Translations under genes and position numbers: made by a program
In this document: positions 1 through 8,785 of the stretch, piece after piece
How positions within the stretch are numbered: the stretch's first letter is position 1
How the letters are laid out: the number at the start of each line of letters is the position of its first letter
The notes under the pieces: model-generated
The model's input: the letters and a program-made list of their open reading frames with translations, nothing else
Told to the model about the DNA's origin: nothing
The model's database searches: none
Source: Cognatundibacterium rivi
GTDB lineage: Bacteria > Pseudomonadota > Gammaproteobacteria > Burkholderiales > Burkholderiaceae_D
Assembly: GCF_018139565.1 (NCBI RefSeq)
Contig: NZ_JAGSPK010000003.1
Location: forward strand, 1-64,000
DNA: 64,000 nucleotides
Direction of reading: 5' to 3'

Positions 1-274
1 GACTATGCTTGCTGCATTTTTAACTGCAGCGCTTCACTTTCTACCCCCGCTTCTCAGCGGGAGCCGAACTATAGCAAAACCACTCCGCATTCGCAAGAAA
101 CCACGAAAATTATTTTAATGAATATTCGAATGGCTGCAACGCGGGTATTCGATGTAACGACTGATGTTCTGGGCAACAATTAACTGCTGCCTTTACGGTA
201 ACAGGTAAAATATTACTTTTACGCAGAATTAAACTACTAAACAGTTTTACTGATTAGTTTTACGGACACCATCT

Positions 275-1882
275 ATGTTACGCATCACCGACTTAAAACT
301 TCCTCTAGATCACCCCGAATCAGCATTAAAAAGGGCGATACTGGAACAATTAGCGATTCCTGAATCGGATCTTGTTGACTTCAATATATTTAAGCGAAGC
401 TACGATGCGCGAAAGAAAACAGCAATTATTCTGATCTACACCATCGACGTCGAATTAAAAAATGAATCCGAGGTATTAGCTCGTCTGAGCAAGCAACCAA
501 ATATTGGCGCCACACCGGACACCAGCTATAAGTTCGTTGCACATGCTCAAGATAGCGACTTTAAACGTCCGATTGTTATTGGCTTCGGACCTTGCGGCCT
601 GTTCGCGGCATTGTTACTGGCAGAGATGGGATACCGCCCGATCGTTCTCGAACGAGGAAAAACCGTCAGGGAACGGACAAAGGACACCTGGGGATTATGG
701 CGCAAACGTGAATTACAACCGGAATCCAATGTGCAATTTGGTGAAGGTGGCGCGGGAACGTTTTCAGATGGAAAACTGTACAGTCAGATCAAAGACCCAA
801 AACATTACGGCAGAAAAGTCATCACAGAATTTGTAAAAGCTGGTGCTCCGAAAGAAATTTTGTACGTCAGCAAGCCCCACATAGGAACCTTCCGCCTGGT
901 GAAGATGATAGAAGAGATGCGACATAACATTGAAGCACTCGGCGGCGAGATTCGTTTTGAGCAAAAAGTAACGGATATCGATATCAAAAATGGTGAGGTC
1001 CACGGAGTACGTGTGAATGACGGTGAATACACTGAGTCAAACCACGTTGTTCTTGCGATCGGCCATAGCGCCCGTGACACATTCCAGATGCTCTACGATA
1101 AGGGCGTTTACATTGAAGCCAAACCATTTTCAATCGGCTTCCGTATCGAACACCCGCAATCCGTTATCGACAAAGCGCGCTTTGGCCCTAACGCAGGGAA
1201 TGAAATTCTGGGCGCGGCAGATTACAAACTGGTTCATCACGCAAAAAATGGCCGCTCCGTGTATAGCTTCTGTATGTGCCCCGGAGGGACGGTCGTCGCT
1301 GCGACATCAGAGCCCGGTCGCGTAGTAACCAATGGAATGAGTCAGTATTCACGCAATGAACGTAATGCAAACAGCGCCATCGTCGTTGGCATTTCTCCGG
1401 AAGATTACCCTGGGAATCCTCTTGCAGGGATTGATTTGCAGCGCAAACTCGAAGAACGCGCTTACAAAATGGGCGGTGAAAACTACAATGCACCAGGGCA
1501 GCTTATCGGCGATTTCATTAAAGGTATCAAATCAACAGAACTGGGTAATGTAACTCCATCATACAAACCCGGCGTCACCCTTTGTGATCTGGCAGAAGCT
1601 TTACCTGAATATGCGATTAACGCGATACGAGAAGCAATTCCTGAATTCGATAAAAAGATCAAAGGCTTTGCGATGAACGATGGCATCCTGACGGGTATAG
1701 AAACCCGGACGTCATCACCGATCCGCATTAAGAGAACCGACGATGGCTTGCAAAGTCTGAATACGAAAGGACTTTACCCTGCTGGCGAAGGAGCAGGATA
1801 TGCGGGAGGCATTCTTTCAGCAGGTGTTGACGGTATCAAAATTGCGGAAGCAGTAGCCCTGTCCATTAACGCTGACAGTTAA
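275..1882 (+). CDS. FAD-dependent dehydrogenase, COG2509-like
   Basis: This is a 535-residue flavoprotein. An N-terminal segment of about 95 residues precedes a dinucleotide-binding motif GFGPCG at residues 103-108, followed by an acidic strand end (VLERG) typical of FAD-binding Rossmann folds. A second conserved stretch (QFGEGGAGTFSDGKL) follows, and a C-terminal FAD segment (GLYPAGEGAGYAGGI) lies near residue 500. This layout matches the uncharacterised COG2509 family of FAD-dependent dehydrogenases, whose substrate is not known. It is a cytosolic protein with no signal peptide or membrane segment. It stands alone and converges on ntrC. The family call is strong; the reaction is unknown. 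Confidence 0.88.
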   Translation: MLRITDLKLPLDHPESALKRAILEQLAIPESDLVDFNIFKRSYDARKKTAIILIYTIDVELKNESEVLARLSKQPNIGATPDTSYKFVAHAQDSDFKRPIVIGFGPCGLFAALLLAEMGYRPIVLERGKTVRERTKDTWGLWRKRELQPESNVQFGEGGAGTFSDGKLYSQIKDPKHYGRKVITEFVKAGAPKEILYVSKPHIGTFRLVKMIEEMRHNIEALGGEIRFEQKVTDIDIKNGEVHGVRVNDGEYTESNHVVLAIGHSARDTFQMLYDKGVYIEAKPFSIGFRIEHPQSVIDKARFGPNAGNEILGAADYKLVHHAKNGRSVYSFCMCPGGTVVAATSEPGRVVTNGMSQYSRNERNANSAIVVGISPEDYPGNPLAGIDLQRKLEERAYKMGGENYNAPGQLIGDFIKGIKSTELGNVTPSYKPGVTLCDLAEALPEYAINAIREAIPEFDKKIKGFAMNDGILTGIETRTSSPIRIKRTDDGLQSLNTKGLYPAGEGAGYAGGILSAGVDGIKIAEAVALSINADS

Positions 1883-1919
1883 CGCAATATACAACGAACG
1901 CAAAGCAGACCAAGTAAGA

Positions 1920-1964
1920 GCGGGCAATTTCAAGGTGAATCTGATTCATCTTGAAATTGCCCGC
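1920..1964. repeat. Near-perfect 21-bp hairpin between convergent genes
   Basis: The two 21-base arms (1920-1940 and 1944-1964) start GCGGGCAATTTCAAG and pair with a single G:T wobble around a 3-base loop. It lies between the convergent FAD dehydrogenase and ntrC genes. It may act as a bidirectional terminator or mRNA end, but no T-tract follows on either strand. Confidence 0.75.
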
Positions 1965-2053
1965 ATCTCGTTAACATCAAAAATATCAGAGCTGTATCAC
2001 TTCAACATCGTAGCGAAATTCAGATGGTTAATTTTATGGGACTGGTTAACGGT

Positions 2054-3568
2054 TCAATCATCTTTTGCGCCGTCGATACCCAACTCATGTATTTTGCGCG
2101 TGATCGTGTTGCGTCCAATTCCCAGTCTGACGGCGGCATCATTTTTCCGTCCATGAGTATATTTGAGCGCAGCCTTAATCACGATTGCTTCAAACTTATC
2201 GCCTAATTTCACGATGACTTCAGGCTGGCCTTGCGACAGCATCGTCATTGCCTCTTCCTCTAAAAGCTCAATCCAGCTTTGTGCAGGATGAAGTTGGCGA
2301 TCAGAAAAAGAAACATGGGCTTGATGGGAAGAGTTTCCCTCCGTACCGCTACTGACACTAAGCTCAGCCTCCGGCCTCAGTGCGCTCGTCGCTACCATCC
2401 CATTACCCTGCTCCCCAGATGGCAACAGATCCTGCGGTAAATCCAACACCTCCACCGTCTGACCTGGAGCCATAACGGTAATCCAGTTACACAGGTTTTC
2501 CAATTGCCGGACATTTCCAGGGAAATCCAATCCCGACAAAAACTGCAATGCCGATTCTGATAAACGCTTGACCTCGACACCTAGTTGCTTTGCACTTTGA
2601 GCCAAGAAAAATTTCGCCAGTACAGGAATATCTTCACGACGTTCACGCAAACTAGGCAAACGCAAGCGAATAACATTTAAGCGATGGTATAAGTCCTCGC
2701 GAAACAAACCTTCACGGACTCTGGTTTCAAGATTTTGATGAGTCGCAGCAATGACGCGTACATTCGCCTTCATCGGCTGATGCCCACCGACCCGATAAAA
2801 ATGACCATCCGACAGGACTCTCAATAATCTCGTCTGCAAATCGAATGGCATGTCGCCAATTTCATCGAGAAATAAAGTACCGCCCTCTGCCTGTTCAAAA
2901 CGACCACGTCGGGTCGTCTGCGCGCCAGTAAATGCGCCACGCTCATGACCAAATAATTCCGACTCTAATAAGTCTTTAGGAATCGCGGCAGTATTGAGCG
3001 CAATAAAAGGCTGAGATGAACGTGGGCTATGTTTGTGCAAAGCGCGGGCAACCAACTCTTTACCACTTCCCGATTCACCGGTAATTAATACCGTCACATT
3101 CGATTGAGACAAGCGCCCTATCGCACGAAAAACATCTTGCATCGCCGGTGCATGACCAAGAATTTCCGGCGCTTCAGAAATCGTTTGCTCAACACTGGAT
3201 TCACGCAGACTTTCATCCAGCGCACGGCGGATTAATTCAACCGCTTTATCAAGATCGAATGGTTTGGCTAAGTATTCAAATGCCCCGCCTTGAAAAGCGG
3301 CAACAGCAGAATCCAGATCCGAGAACGCGGTCATGATAATCACTGGCAAACCGGGGTGTTTGGCTTTAACGGTTTGCAATAACTCCAGGCCAGAGGCACC
3401 GTGCATGCGAATATCGGAAACCAATACCTGTGGCGTGTCCGACTGCAAAGCAGTCATAGCATCGCGCGCATTTGTAAAACTCTTGGTCGTCAGATTTTCT
3501 CTTGCAAGCGCCTTCTCAAGCACCCAGCGAATTGAATCATCGTCATCCACTATCCAAATAGGTTTCAT
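2054..3568 (-). CDS. ntrC: Nitrogen regulation response regulator NtrC (NR(I))
   Basis: This is a 504-residue sigma-54-dependent activator, also called glnG. The receiver domain has an acidic pocket near residues 8-11 and the phospho-acceptor Asp52 (VLVSDIRM). The AAA+ domain carries Walker A GESGSGKE and the sigma-54 contact loop GAFTGA. A Fis-type helix-turn-helix closes the protein ([20 protein letters not shown]). Phosphorylated by NtrB under nitrogen limitation, it should activate sigma-54 promoters such as the one upstream of glnA. An in-frame ATG 13 codons upstream exists, but [10 protein letters not shown] matches the usual start of the family. It follows ntrB with an 80-base gap. Confidence 0.96.
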   Translation of the reverse strand: MKPIWIVDDDDSIRWVLEKALARENLTTKSFTNARDAMTALQSDTPQVLVSDIRMHGASGLELLQTVKAKHPGLPVIIMTAFSDLDSAVAAFQGGAFEYLAKPFDLDKAVELIRRALDESLRESSVEQTISEAPEILGHAPAMQDVFRAIGRLSQSNVTVLITGESGSGKELVARALHKHSPRSSQPFIALNTAAIPKDLLESELFGHERGAFTGAQTTRRGRFEQAEGGTLFLDEIGDMPFDLQTRLLRVLSDGHFYRVGGHQPMKANVRVIAATHQNLETRVREGLFREDLYHRLNVIRLRLPSLRERREDIPVLAKFFLAQSAKQLGVEVKRLSESALQFLSGLDFPGNVRQLENLCNWITVMAPGQTVEVLDLPQDLLPSGEQGNGMVATSALRPEAELSVSSGTEGNSSHQAHVSFSDRQLHPAQSWIELLEEEAMTMLSQGQPEVIVKLGDKFEAIVIKAALKYTHGRKNDAAVRLGIGRNTITRKIHELGIDGAKDD

Positions 3569-3648
3569 ATTTTTTTTAGTTCCAGGTTTGAACATATTGA
3601 TTAGCAAAGGCGCTAACTTGCACTAATAAAGCGTTTCCTCGTCCGGCT

Positions 3649-4734
3649 TTAAGGCAGAGGAATAAGGATTCTGAAATCAGTACAACCGGGACGGCTCTCG
3701 CATTCAATTACACCTAAGTGCTGATCAACAAAGGTTTGCGCTAAAGTCAGCCCAAGTCCGCTGCCACCATCTCTTCCTGAAACTAAAGGATAAAAAATGC
3801 GGTGAAAAATTTCAGGCGGGATTCCAGGACCGTTATCAATGATATGCAAGTCTAATGCCAACCTGTATCTGACCTTAGCCAAAGTAATCTGCCTGACGAC
3901 ACGGGTTTTAAAAGTCAGTTCGGCATCACCGTGACGAATGCGTTCGGCCAATGCCTGCGCAGCGTTGTGGGCAATATTCAGTACTGACTGTATCAACTGC
4001 TCCTTATCGCCACGGAATTCCGGTATCGACAAATCGTAATCCCTGTGAATTGTCAGTCCCTGCGGAAATTCCGCCACAATCAGACTGCGAACCCGCTCGC
4101 ATACCTCATGAATATTGACATCGCCAACAATGTGAGGGAGGCGGTGCGGAGCAAGCAAGCGATCGACCAGCGTCTGCAAGCGATCTGCTTCTTTGATGAT
4201 AACTTGCGTGTACTCACGCAACTCTTTGAGCTGGCGCTCCGGTAATTCCAACTCGAGCAACTGCGCCGCGCCGCGGATGCCGCCAAGTGGATTTTTAATT
4301 TCATGCGCGAGGTTACGGATCAGTTCCTTGTTTGCCTTACTCTGATCGAGCATGCGCTCTTCCCGATCGAGCTTGAGTTGCTGAACGTTTTCGCGAAACT
4401 CAATCAACACAGGTGTTTCAGGATTATCCAATGCCGTGACGATGCTATGCACGTGCAAAGGCTCTCTGCCTGCACGCTCCAGGGTTAAATCCTGACGCTT
4501 ATCAGCAAAATGATGGGCAACTGCCTGATGAAACACCGCCAGCAAAGCATCGCCATTTAAAAATAAAGCATTGAGTTTTTGGTCGATCAGGGATTTCGCT
4601 GAACAATCCAGCAATATCTCCGCCGCTGGATTAGCGAACTTGATACTACCGTCAGCGTTAAACACGATGACAGCAGAGCTGAGCAGCTCAAGCCCGGCGA
4701 ATGCCGGCAGAATAGAGAGAGAATTTTTCACCAT
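3649..4734 (-). CDS. ntrB: Nitrogen regulation sensor histidine kinase NtrB (NR(II))
   Basis: This is a 361-residue cytosolic histidine kinase, also called glnL. An N-terminal PAS domain (GLELLSSAVIVFNADG onward) is followed by a dimerisation/phospho-acceptor helix with the H-box LAHEIKNPLGGIRGAAQLLE. The HATPase_c domain has an N-box (NIAHNAAQAL), G1 (DNGPGIPP) and G2 (GRDGGSGLGL). It phosphorylates or dephosphorylates NtrC, with PII relaying nitrogen status. The ATG at 4734 gives a family-like N-terminus. An upstream in-frame ATG at 4776 would make the ribosome read through a terminator-like hairpin, so I reject it. Confidence 0.95.
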   Translation of the reverse strand: MVKNSLSILPAFAGLELLSSAVIVFNADGSIKFANPAAEILLDCSAKSLIDQKLNALFLNGDALLAVFHQAVAHHFADKRQDLTLERAGREPLHVHSIVTALDNPETPVLIEFRENVQQLKLDREERMLDQSKANKELIRNLAHEIKNPLGGIRGAAQLLELELPERQLKELREYTQVIIKEADRLQTLVDRLLAPHRLPHIVGDVNIHEVCERVRSLIVAEFPQGLTIHRDYDLSIPEFRGDKEQLIQSVLNIAHNAAQALAERIRHGDAELTFKTRVVRQITLAKVRYRLALDLHIIDNGPGIPPEIFHRIFYPLVSGRDGGSGLGLTLAQTFVDQHLGVIECESRPGCTDFRILIPLP

Positions 4735-4741
4735 AATCCAT

Positions 4742-4770
4742 AAAAAAAGGCCGCATAGTGCGACCTTATT
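4742..4770 (-). terminator. Terminator-like hairpin abutting the ntrB start
   Basis: On the minus strand the sequence reads AAGGTCGCA, a CTA loop, TGCGGCCTT and then a run of T. The arms pair with one mismatch. The T-run ends about 8 bases before the ntrB ATG. It lies downstream of the DUF4124 gene and upstream of ntrB, so it can end the first transcript or attenuate read-through into ntrBC. Confidence 0.7.
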
Positions 4771-4826
4771 ATGCAAGCATCATGCCCGCCGATTCAATTT
4801 CTTGCCTGGAAAGCAGAGATTTTGCA

Positions 4827-5315
4827 TTATTTTAGGTTGGAAATTTCACGCCGTAACGCCTCGATGTTCTTTTCGGTGCGGCTGATATTATCTTTCATCA
4901 TTCCGGTGCGTTCCTGATATTTTGCGTAATTCCGCTCGTCGCCACGGCGCTCAGGTTCACCATTGTTGTACTCTTTTTTCAAATCAGCCAGCTTTTGCTC
5001 TTCCGCTTTAAGCTCATCCAACAAAATTTGCCGACGATCTGAATCTCTGGCCTTTTGAGTTCCTTCATCAACCTTAGGAAAATCTGCAGGACTAGAAGCG
5101 GATTTTGCCTGTGTTTTCTTGGGAGCGGAAGGTAAAGCCGGGGCAGGAACAACTGTAATACCGGGCAACTCGACTCTCTTACAGCCTTTCGTTGCACCCG
5201 TATTTTTATACTCTTTCTTGCCATTATCATCGACGCATAAAAACACGTCGGCCTGCGCGTGGGCAATATTTTGGATGGCGATTAACGAAATAAAACCAAT
5301 CAATAGTCGCTTCAT
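4827..5315 (-). CDS. DUF4124 domain-containing exported protein
   Basis: This 162-residue protein starts with a signal peptide (MKRLLIGFISLIAIQ, cleavage probably after AHA). A short DUF4124-type domain follows, with a paired-cysteine pattern (FLCVDDNGKKEYKN, then GCKRVELPG). Next come a proline/alanine-rich linker and a charged, probably coiled-coil C-terminus (about residues 85-162) rich in Glu, Lys and Arg. The molecular role is unknown. It sits between glnA and ntrB on the same strand, with terminator-like hairpins on both sides. The ATG at 5315 is preferred over an in-frame TTG two codons upstream. Confidence 0.82.
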   Translation of the reverse strand: MKRLLIGFISLIAIQNIAHAQADVFLCVDDNGKKEYKNTGATKGCKRVELPGITVVPAPALPSAPKKTQAKSASSPADFPKVDEGTQKARDSDRRQILLDELKAEEQKLADLKKEYNNGEPERRGDERNYAKYQERTGMMKDNISRTEKNIEALRREISNLK

Positions 5316-5399
5316 ATTCAATCACTAGTCAAAAACAGAGGTGTAGTGTATGCGAAGCTGCGCATATTCACAATTCCACGTTACGCGCAGTAACAAAAC

Positions 5400-5427
5400 A
5401 AAAAAAGCGGGGTTACCCCCGCTTTTA
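5400..5427. terminator. Bidirectional terminator after glnA
   Basis: The arms AAAAGCGGGG and CCCCGCTTTT pair around a 4-base loop. On the minus strand the hairpin is followed by a T-rich run (TTTTTTGTTTTG), placing it 16 bases after the glnA stop. Confidence 0.88.
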
Positions 5428-5442
5428 TAGCATCCCTTGCAA

Positions 5443-6858
5443 TTACAGGGAATAGTACATATCAAATTCAACTGGATGCGTCGTCATGCGCATACGTTGA
5501 ACTTCTTGCATTTTCAGTTCAATGTAAGCGTCGAGCATACTGTCGCTGAACACACCGCCACGAGTCAGGAATTCGCGATCTTTATTCAGTGCATCCAATG
5601 CTTCTTCCAGAGACGCACACACTGTTGGAACCAATGCGTCTTCCTCTGGTGGCAAATGGTACAAATCTTTAGACGCTGCTTCACCTGGGTGAATCTTGTT
5701 CTGTACACCATCCAGACCTGCCATCATCAGTGCAGAGAAGCACAGATATGGGTTGGCCAGTGGATCTGGGAAGCGCGCCTCAACGCGACGACCTTTTGGA
5801 TTCGCGACATAAGGAATACGGATAGATGCAGAACGGTTTTTAGCAGAGTACGCCAGTTTTACCGGTGCTTCATAGCCTGGAACCAGACGTTTGTACGAGT
5901 TAGTACCTGGATTAGTGATCGCGTTCAGTGCTTTTGCATGCTTGATGATACCGCCGATGTAGTACAAGGCGAAGTCAGACAAGCCAGCATAGCCGTCGCC
6001 TGCGAACAGGTTTTTGCCATCTTTCCAGATAGATTGATGCACGTGCATACCAGAACCGTTATCGCCAACGATAGGTTTAGGCATGAAAGTCGCTGTTTTG
6101 CCATAGGTATGCGCCACATTCCAGACTACGTATTTCAGATTTTGTGTCCAGTCAGCACGCTCTACCAATGTAGAGAATTTTGTACCGATTTCATTTTGAC
6201 CAGCGCCAGCCACTTCATGGTGATGCACTTCGACTGGGATGCCCAAAGATTCCAGAATCAGGCACATTTCAGAGCGCATATCCTGGAAACTGTCGACCGG
6301 AGGAACTGGGAAATAACCGCCCTTGACTGTAGGACGATGACCAGTATTGCCACCTTCCAGTTTTTCACCTGTAGTCCAGGAAGCTTCTTCAGAATCAATC
6401 TTAACGAAGCAACCGGACATGTCGATCTTCCAGCGTACACCATCAAAAATAAAGAATTCTGGTTCCGGACCAAAATAAGCTGTATCGCCGATACCGGAAG
6501 ATTTCAGATAAGCTTCCGCGCGTTTTGCGATAGAACGTGGATCACGGTCGTAACCTTTGCCATCGGAAGGCTCGATGACGTCACATTGCATGAACAATGT
6601 GGTTTCTTCCATGAATGGATCGATATTCGCTGTGTTTGGATCTGGCATCAACAACATGTCAGAAGCTTCGATACCTTTCCAGCCCGCAATAGAAGAGCCA
6701 TCAAATGCATGGCCAGATTCGAACTTATCGATATCGAAGTGAGAAACAGGCACAGTCACGTGCTGTTCTTTACCGCGTGTATCTGCGAAACGAAAATCAA
6801 CGAATTTTACTTCGTTATCTTTCGCCATCTTCAAAACTTCTGCAGCTGTCATTGCCAT
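5443..6858 (-). CDS. glnA: Type I glutamine synthetase GlnA
   Basis: This 471-residue enzyme forms glutamine from glutamate, ammonia and ATP in the cytosol as a dodecamer. Family signatures visible include [21 protein letters not shown], the ATP-binding stretch [12 protein letters not shown] and the adenylylation loop [10 protein letters not shown]. Tyr400 in that loop should be the site modified by GlnE, so this is the adenylylated GSI-beta type. The start at 6858 is set by a strong GAGGAG ribosome site and the family-like [12 protein letters not shown]; a longer in-frame extension to 6927 has no support. Transcription probably starts at a sigma-54 promoter about 120 bases upstream. Confidence 0.98.
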   Translation of the reverse strand: MAMTAAEVLKMAKDNEVKFVDFRFADTRGKEQHVTVPVSHFDIDKFESGHAFDGSSIAGWKGIEASDMLLMPDPNTANIDPFMEETTLFMQCDVIEPSDGKGYDRDPRSIAKRAEAYLKSSGIGDTAYFGPEPEFFIFDGVRWKIDMSGCFVKIDSEEASWTTGEKLEGGNTGHRPTVKGGYFPVPPVDSFQDMRSEMCLILESLGIPVEVHHHEVAGAGQNEIGTKFSTLVERADWTQNLKYVVWNVAHTYGKTATFMPKPIVGDNGSGMHVHQSIWKDGKNLFAGDGYAGLSDFALYYIGGIIKHAKALNAITNPGTNSYKRLVPGYEAPVKLAYSAKNRSASIRIPYVANPKGRRVEARFPDPLANPYLCFSALMMAGLDGVQNKIHPGEAASKDLYHLPPEEDALVPTVCASLEEALDALNKDREFLTRGGVFSDSMLDAYIELKMQEVQRMRMTTHPVEFDMYYSL

Positions 6859-6992
6859 GTGAAACTCCTCAAGTAGCGCTAAAAATAAATCGGGGATTAC
6901 TGAGCCTTCGTTCTGCCATCCTGACAAAAGAAACCTGTCGTTAATTCTCTTTCTGCATAATCATATGACTGCTCAACTCCGTGAGCAATAAT

Positions 6993-7008
6993 AGCAGAAA
7001 CTATGCCA
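6993..7008 (-). promoter_or_regulatory. Sigma-54 (RpoN) promoter of glnA
   Basis: The minus strand reads TGGCATAGTTTCTGCT. The GG and GC doublets are 10 bases apart, as in the -24/-12 consensus TGGCAC-N5-TTGCT. The predicted transcript start is near 6982, giving a leader of about 123 bases to the glnA ATG. Confidence 0.85.
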
Positions 7009-7140
7009 TATTCCAGAATCTGCACAATGGCAAAAAATGATCGCTAACACTTTGTTTTTAAAACGTTTAATCTAAATCAAGAATCAACGACTACTGGTAG
7101 TGCACCAAAAAAAACAAAATAAGTAATTGAAAAAAATGAT

Positions 7141-7157
7141 CGCACTTTTTAGGTGCA
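7141..7157. promoter_or_regulatory. NtrC binding site 1 (glnA enhancer)
   Basis: The sequence CGCAC-N7-GTGCA fits the 17-base NtrC consensus TGCAC-N7-GTGCA with one mismatch. It lies about 165 bases upstream of the predicted glnA transcript start. Confidence 0.82.
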
Positions 7158-7163
7158 ATTGAT

Positions 7164-7180
7164 CGCACCATTAATGTGCA
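7164..7180. promoter_or_regulatory. NtrC binding site 2 (glnA enhancer)
   Basis: The sequence CGCAC-N7-GTGCA is a second 17-base NtrC-type dyad. Its centre is 23 bases from the first, about two helical turns, so the two sites face the same side of the DNA as expected for cooperative NtrC oligomers. Confidence 0.82.
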
Positions 7181-7405
7181 TCACAAAATGAACACCCTAT
7201 TCGCGACATCCATCTTCGCCACTATCGTGTGCACTCTCACATAAATACTGACTCGGATGCAGATGATCCATCCCTGACACAGAGCCCGCTAACAACTCAA
7301 TTTCAGACTCACCGCCAATCAAACCACACGGAAGCGATGCATACGCATGTCGCTTCATGCATAATTCAATGAAAACCCACACAAACTGCCCGCACTGGAT
7401 TAACT

Positions 7406-7870
7406 ATGTCTAGCAACACCACGCTCGCAACTGCCCGCCAACGCGCACAAGAACAATCGCTTCCGTATGCCGGCGCAGTTACTCCTGCTGAAGCCTTTGA
7501 ATTATTGCAGTCAAATCCCGATTGCATTCTGGTTGATGTCCGCACTAACGCTGAACGTGATTGGGTAGGCAAAGTCGTGATTCACGACGCCCAGCATTTT
7601 TCGGCACAGTGGAGTCTGTATCCGGGTGGCACGCCAAATCCTGATTTTTTACAGCAACTCGCCGCCATTACTACAAACAAAAATACCGTTATTCTTTTTC
7701 TGTGCCGCTCCGGTGTGCGCTCACGCCACGCCGCAAAACTCGCCACCGAAAACGGCTACCCCCAATGTTTTGACATCCTTCAAGGCTTTGAGGGAGACAG
7801 AGACGCACATGGACACAGAAAAACCATCGGAGGCTGGTGCGCAAATGATTTGCCGTGGCTTGGCGCATGA
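7406..7870 (+). CDS. Rhodanese-like domain protein
   Basis: This is a 154-residue single-domain rhodanese with no signal peptide. The substrate Asp/Arg region (ILVDVRTNAERDWVG) lies near residues 41-55. The active-site loop CRSGVRSR starts at Cys100, the residue that would carry the persulfide. The likely activity is sulfur transfer from thiosulfate or another persulfide donor in the cytosol; the physiological partner cannot be told. It is divergent from glnA and ends about 90 bases before tRNA-Ser. Confidence 0.9.
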   Translation: MSSNTTLATARQRAQEQSLPYAGAVTPAEAFELLQSNPDCILVDVRTNAERDWVGKVVIHDAQHFSAQWSLYPGGTPNPDFLQQLAAITTNKNTVILFLCRSGVRSRHAAKLATENGYPQCFDILQGFEGDRDAHGHRKTIGGWCANDLPWLGA

Positions 7871-7958
7871 TTTTCAAATACATCAAAAACATACTTCCAT
7901 CCGCAGCAATACTTTGCTAGAATAGCGAGCTTCGCTGATCTAGCATTAGCGAAAAGCA

Positions 7959-8048
7959 GGAGAGGTGGATGAGTGGTTTAAGTCACACGCCTGGAAAGCG
8001 TGCGTAGGTTTATCCCTACCGGGGGTTCGAATCCCCCCTTCTCCGCCA
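7959..8048 (+). tRNA. tRNA-Ser (anticodon GGA)
   Basis: The 90-base cloverleaf has the acceptor pair GGAGAGG/CTTCTCC, discriminator G and an encoded CCA. The anticodon stem CACGC/GCGTG encloses the loop CTGGAAA with anticodon GGA at 7993-7995. A long class II variable arm (GTAGG..CCTAC) and the T-loop GGTTCGAATCC follow. It reads UCC and UCU codons. Remnants of an integrase lie directly downstream, so this tRNA is a likely integration target. Confidence 0.97.
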
Positions 8049-8080
8049 AGAATTAGTTTTTTAAGATTCAAAGATATTCA

Positions 8081-8121
8081 AAAACCCGCTTCTAGCCCAG
8101 TGCTGATGCGGGTTTTTTGTT
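8081..8121 (+). terminator. Terminator downstream of tRNA-Ser
   Basis: The arms AAAACCCGC (8081-8089) and GCGGGTTTTTT (8108-8118) flank an 18-base loop. The right arm ends in a T-run. It begins 33 bases after the CCA end of the tRNA. Confidence 0.8.
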
Positions 8122-8232
8122 TATTTGGCGTTTTTAGTGTTTATTGGCATCCTAAGTTTTTAAAGCCCCCCTTAGAGCCATGAAGTAAGCCCTTAACTTC
8201 CATGACTCCAAAACGCCCAAATTAGCGCCCCT

Positions 8233-8368
8233 CTTAATGATGTGCAGGTTCAACGCGAAAGACAAACCTTTTAAGTTATCGGATGTCGGCGGGATATATC
8301 TGGAGGTGATGCCGTCCGGTATCCGCGCGAGAAAATCATCACTTTTACGGCACGAAAGATGGAGCTGA
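8233..8368 (+). pseudogene. Remnant of a P4-type tyrosine integrase (arm-binding domain)
   Basis: From 8233 one frame reads LNDVQVQR. After a +1 frame change at about 8255 the next frame reads AKDKPFKLSDVGG and IYLEVMPSGIR, up to a stop at 8366-8368. Joined, this looks like the N-terminal arm-type DNA-binding domain (DUF4102) of P4-family phage or island integrases, whose usual pattern is KxKDKPYKLsDGgGLYLxVxPsG. No catalytic domain can be recognised downstream. The position, starting about 190 bases 3' of a tRNA on the same strand, is where such integrases normally sit. I conclude it is a decayed island integrase. Confidence 0.72.
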
Positions 8369-8764
8369 AAGAACGCCAACTGAAGCACAATAAGGTAGCC
8401 GCGACAAAAAAAATAATTTTGCGAAATCACTTGGATAGCCTGGTCACCTAGCCAACTTGTTCGGGTCGACTGGATAGATTGGCTAAAAAATTGGTGGATC
8501 TAAGAAATGAGCTCCGCTGGAGCGATGAGCTGATTCATGTAGCAACTTTTCGGCCTTAGCGGACAAAAATCGTCTACAACTCTAGCGTCGATTAAGTAAC
8601 ACCAGTTTGGAGCGTACTCACAAGACACCATCCGATTCAAATAACTTTGCCATGACAGCAATGGGATTTACTGAGTGGGTGTCATAATATGAGTCAACGG
8701 GTATTTGCGGGAAACATGAAAAATCCCTTGGGGTGACACCTCTCGCAATGAGTATGAGCAATTA
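8369..8764. other. Island DNA with degraded coding, no intact gene
   Basis: This stretch between the integrase remnant and the ATPase-nuclease gene has no intact gene. One short frame (8452-8547) reads LDRLAKKLVDLRNELRWSDELIH in two parts (LDRLAKKLVDLRN, ELRWSDELIH) and looks protein-like, but I cannot assign it. An inverted GGTGTCA/TGACACC pair brackets about 8678-8740. Confidence 0.45.
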
Positions 8765-8780
8765 AATATGTGAGCATATT
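8765..8780. promoter_or_regulatory. Inverted repeat just upstream of the GHKL-nuclease start
   Basis: The perfect inverted repeat AATATG-TGAG-CATATT ends 5 bases before the start codon at 8786. No Shine-Dalgarno sequence is visible there. It could be an operator or a hairpin that limits translation of the downstream gene. Confidence 0.5.
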
Positions 8781-8785
8781 ACCTT

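Larger units (their letters stand above)
6859..7405. other. glnA regulatory region, no gene
   Basis: This 547-base gap between glnA and the divergent rhodanese gene holds the sigma-54 promoter and the two NtrC sites. A further half-site, TGCACC at 7101-7106, lies between them and the promoter. I see no credible protein gene in it. Confidence 0.8.

Noticed and set aside
4735..4776. Upstream ATG for ntrB at 4776
   Set aside because: It would translate through a terminator-like hairpin and add residues not expected for NtrB.
5437..6876. Open frame of 479 codons opposite glnA
   Set aside because: It is rich in Cys, Phe, His and Trp in a pattern typical of the antisense of a biased coding gene, and glnA itself is certain.
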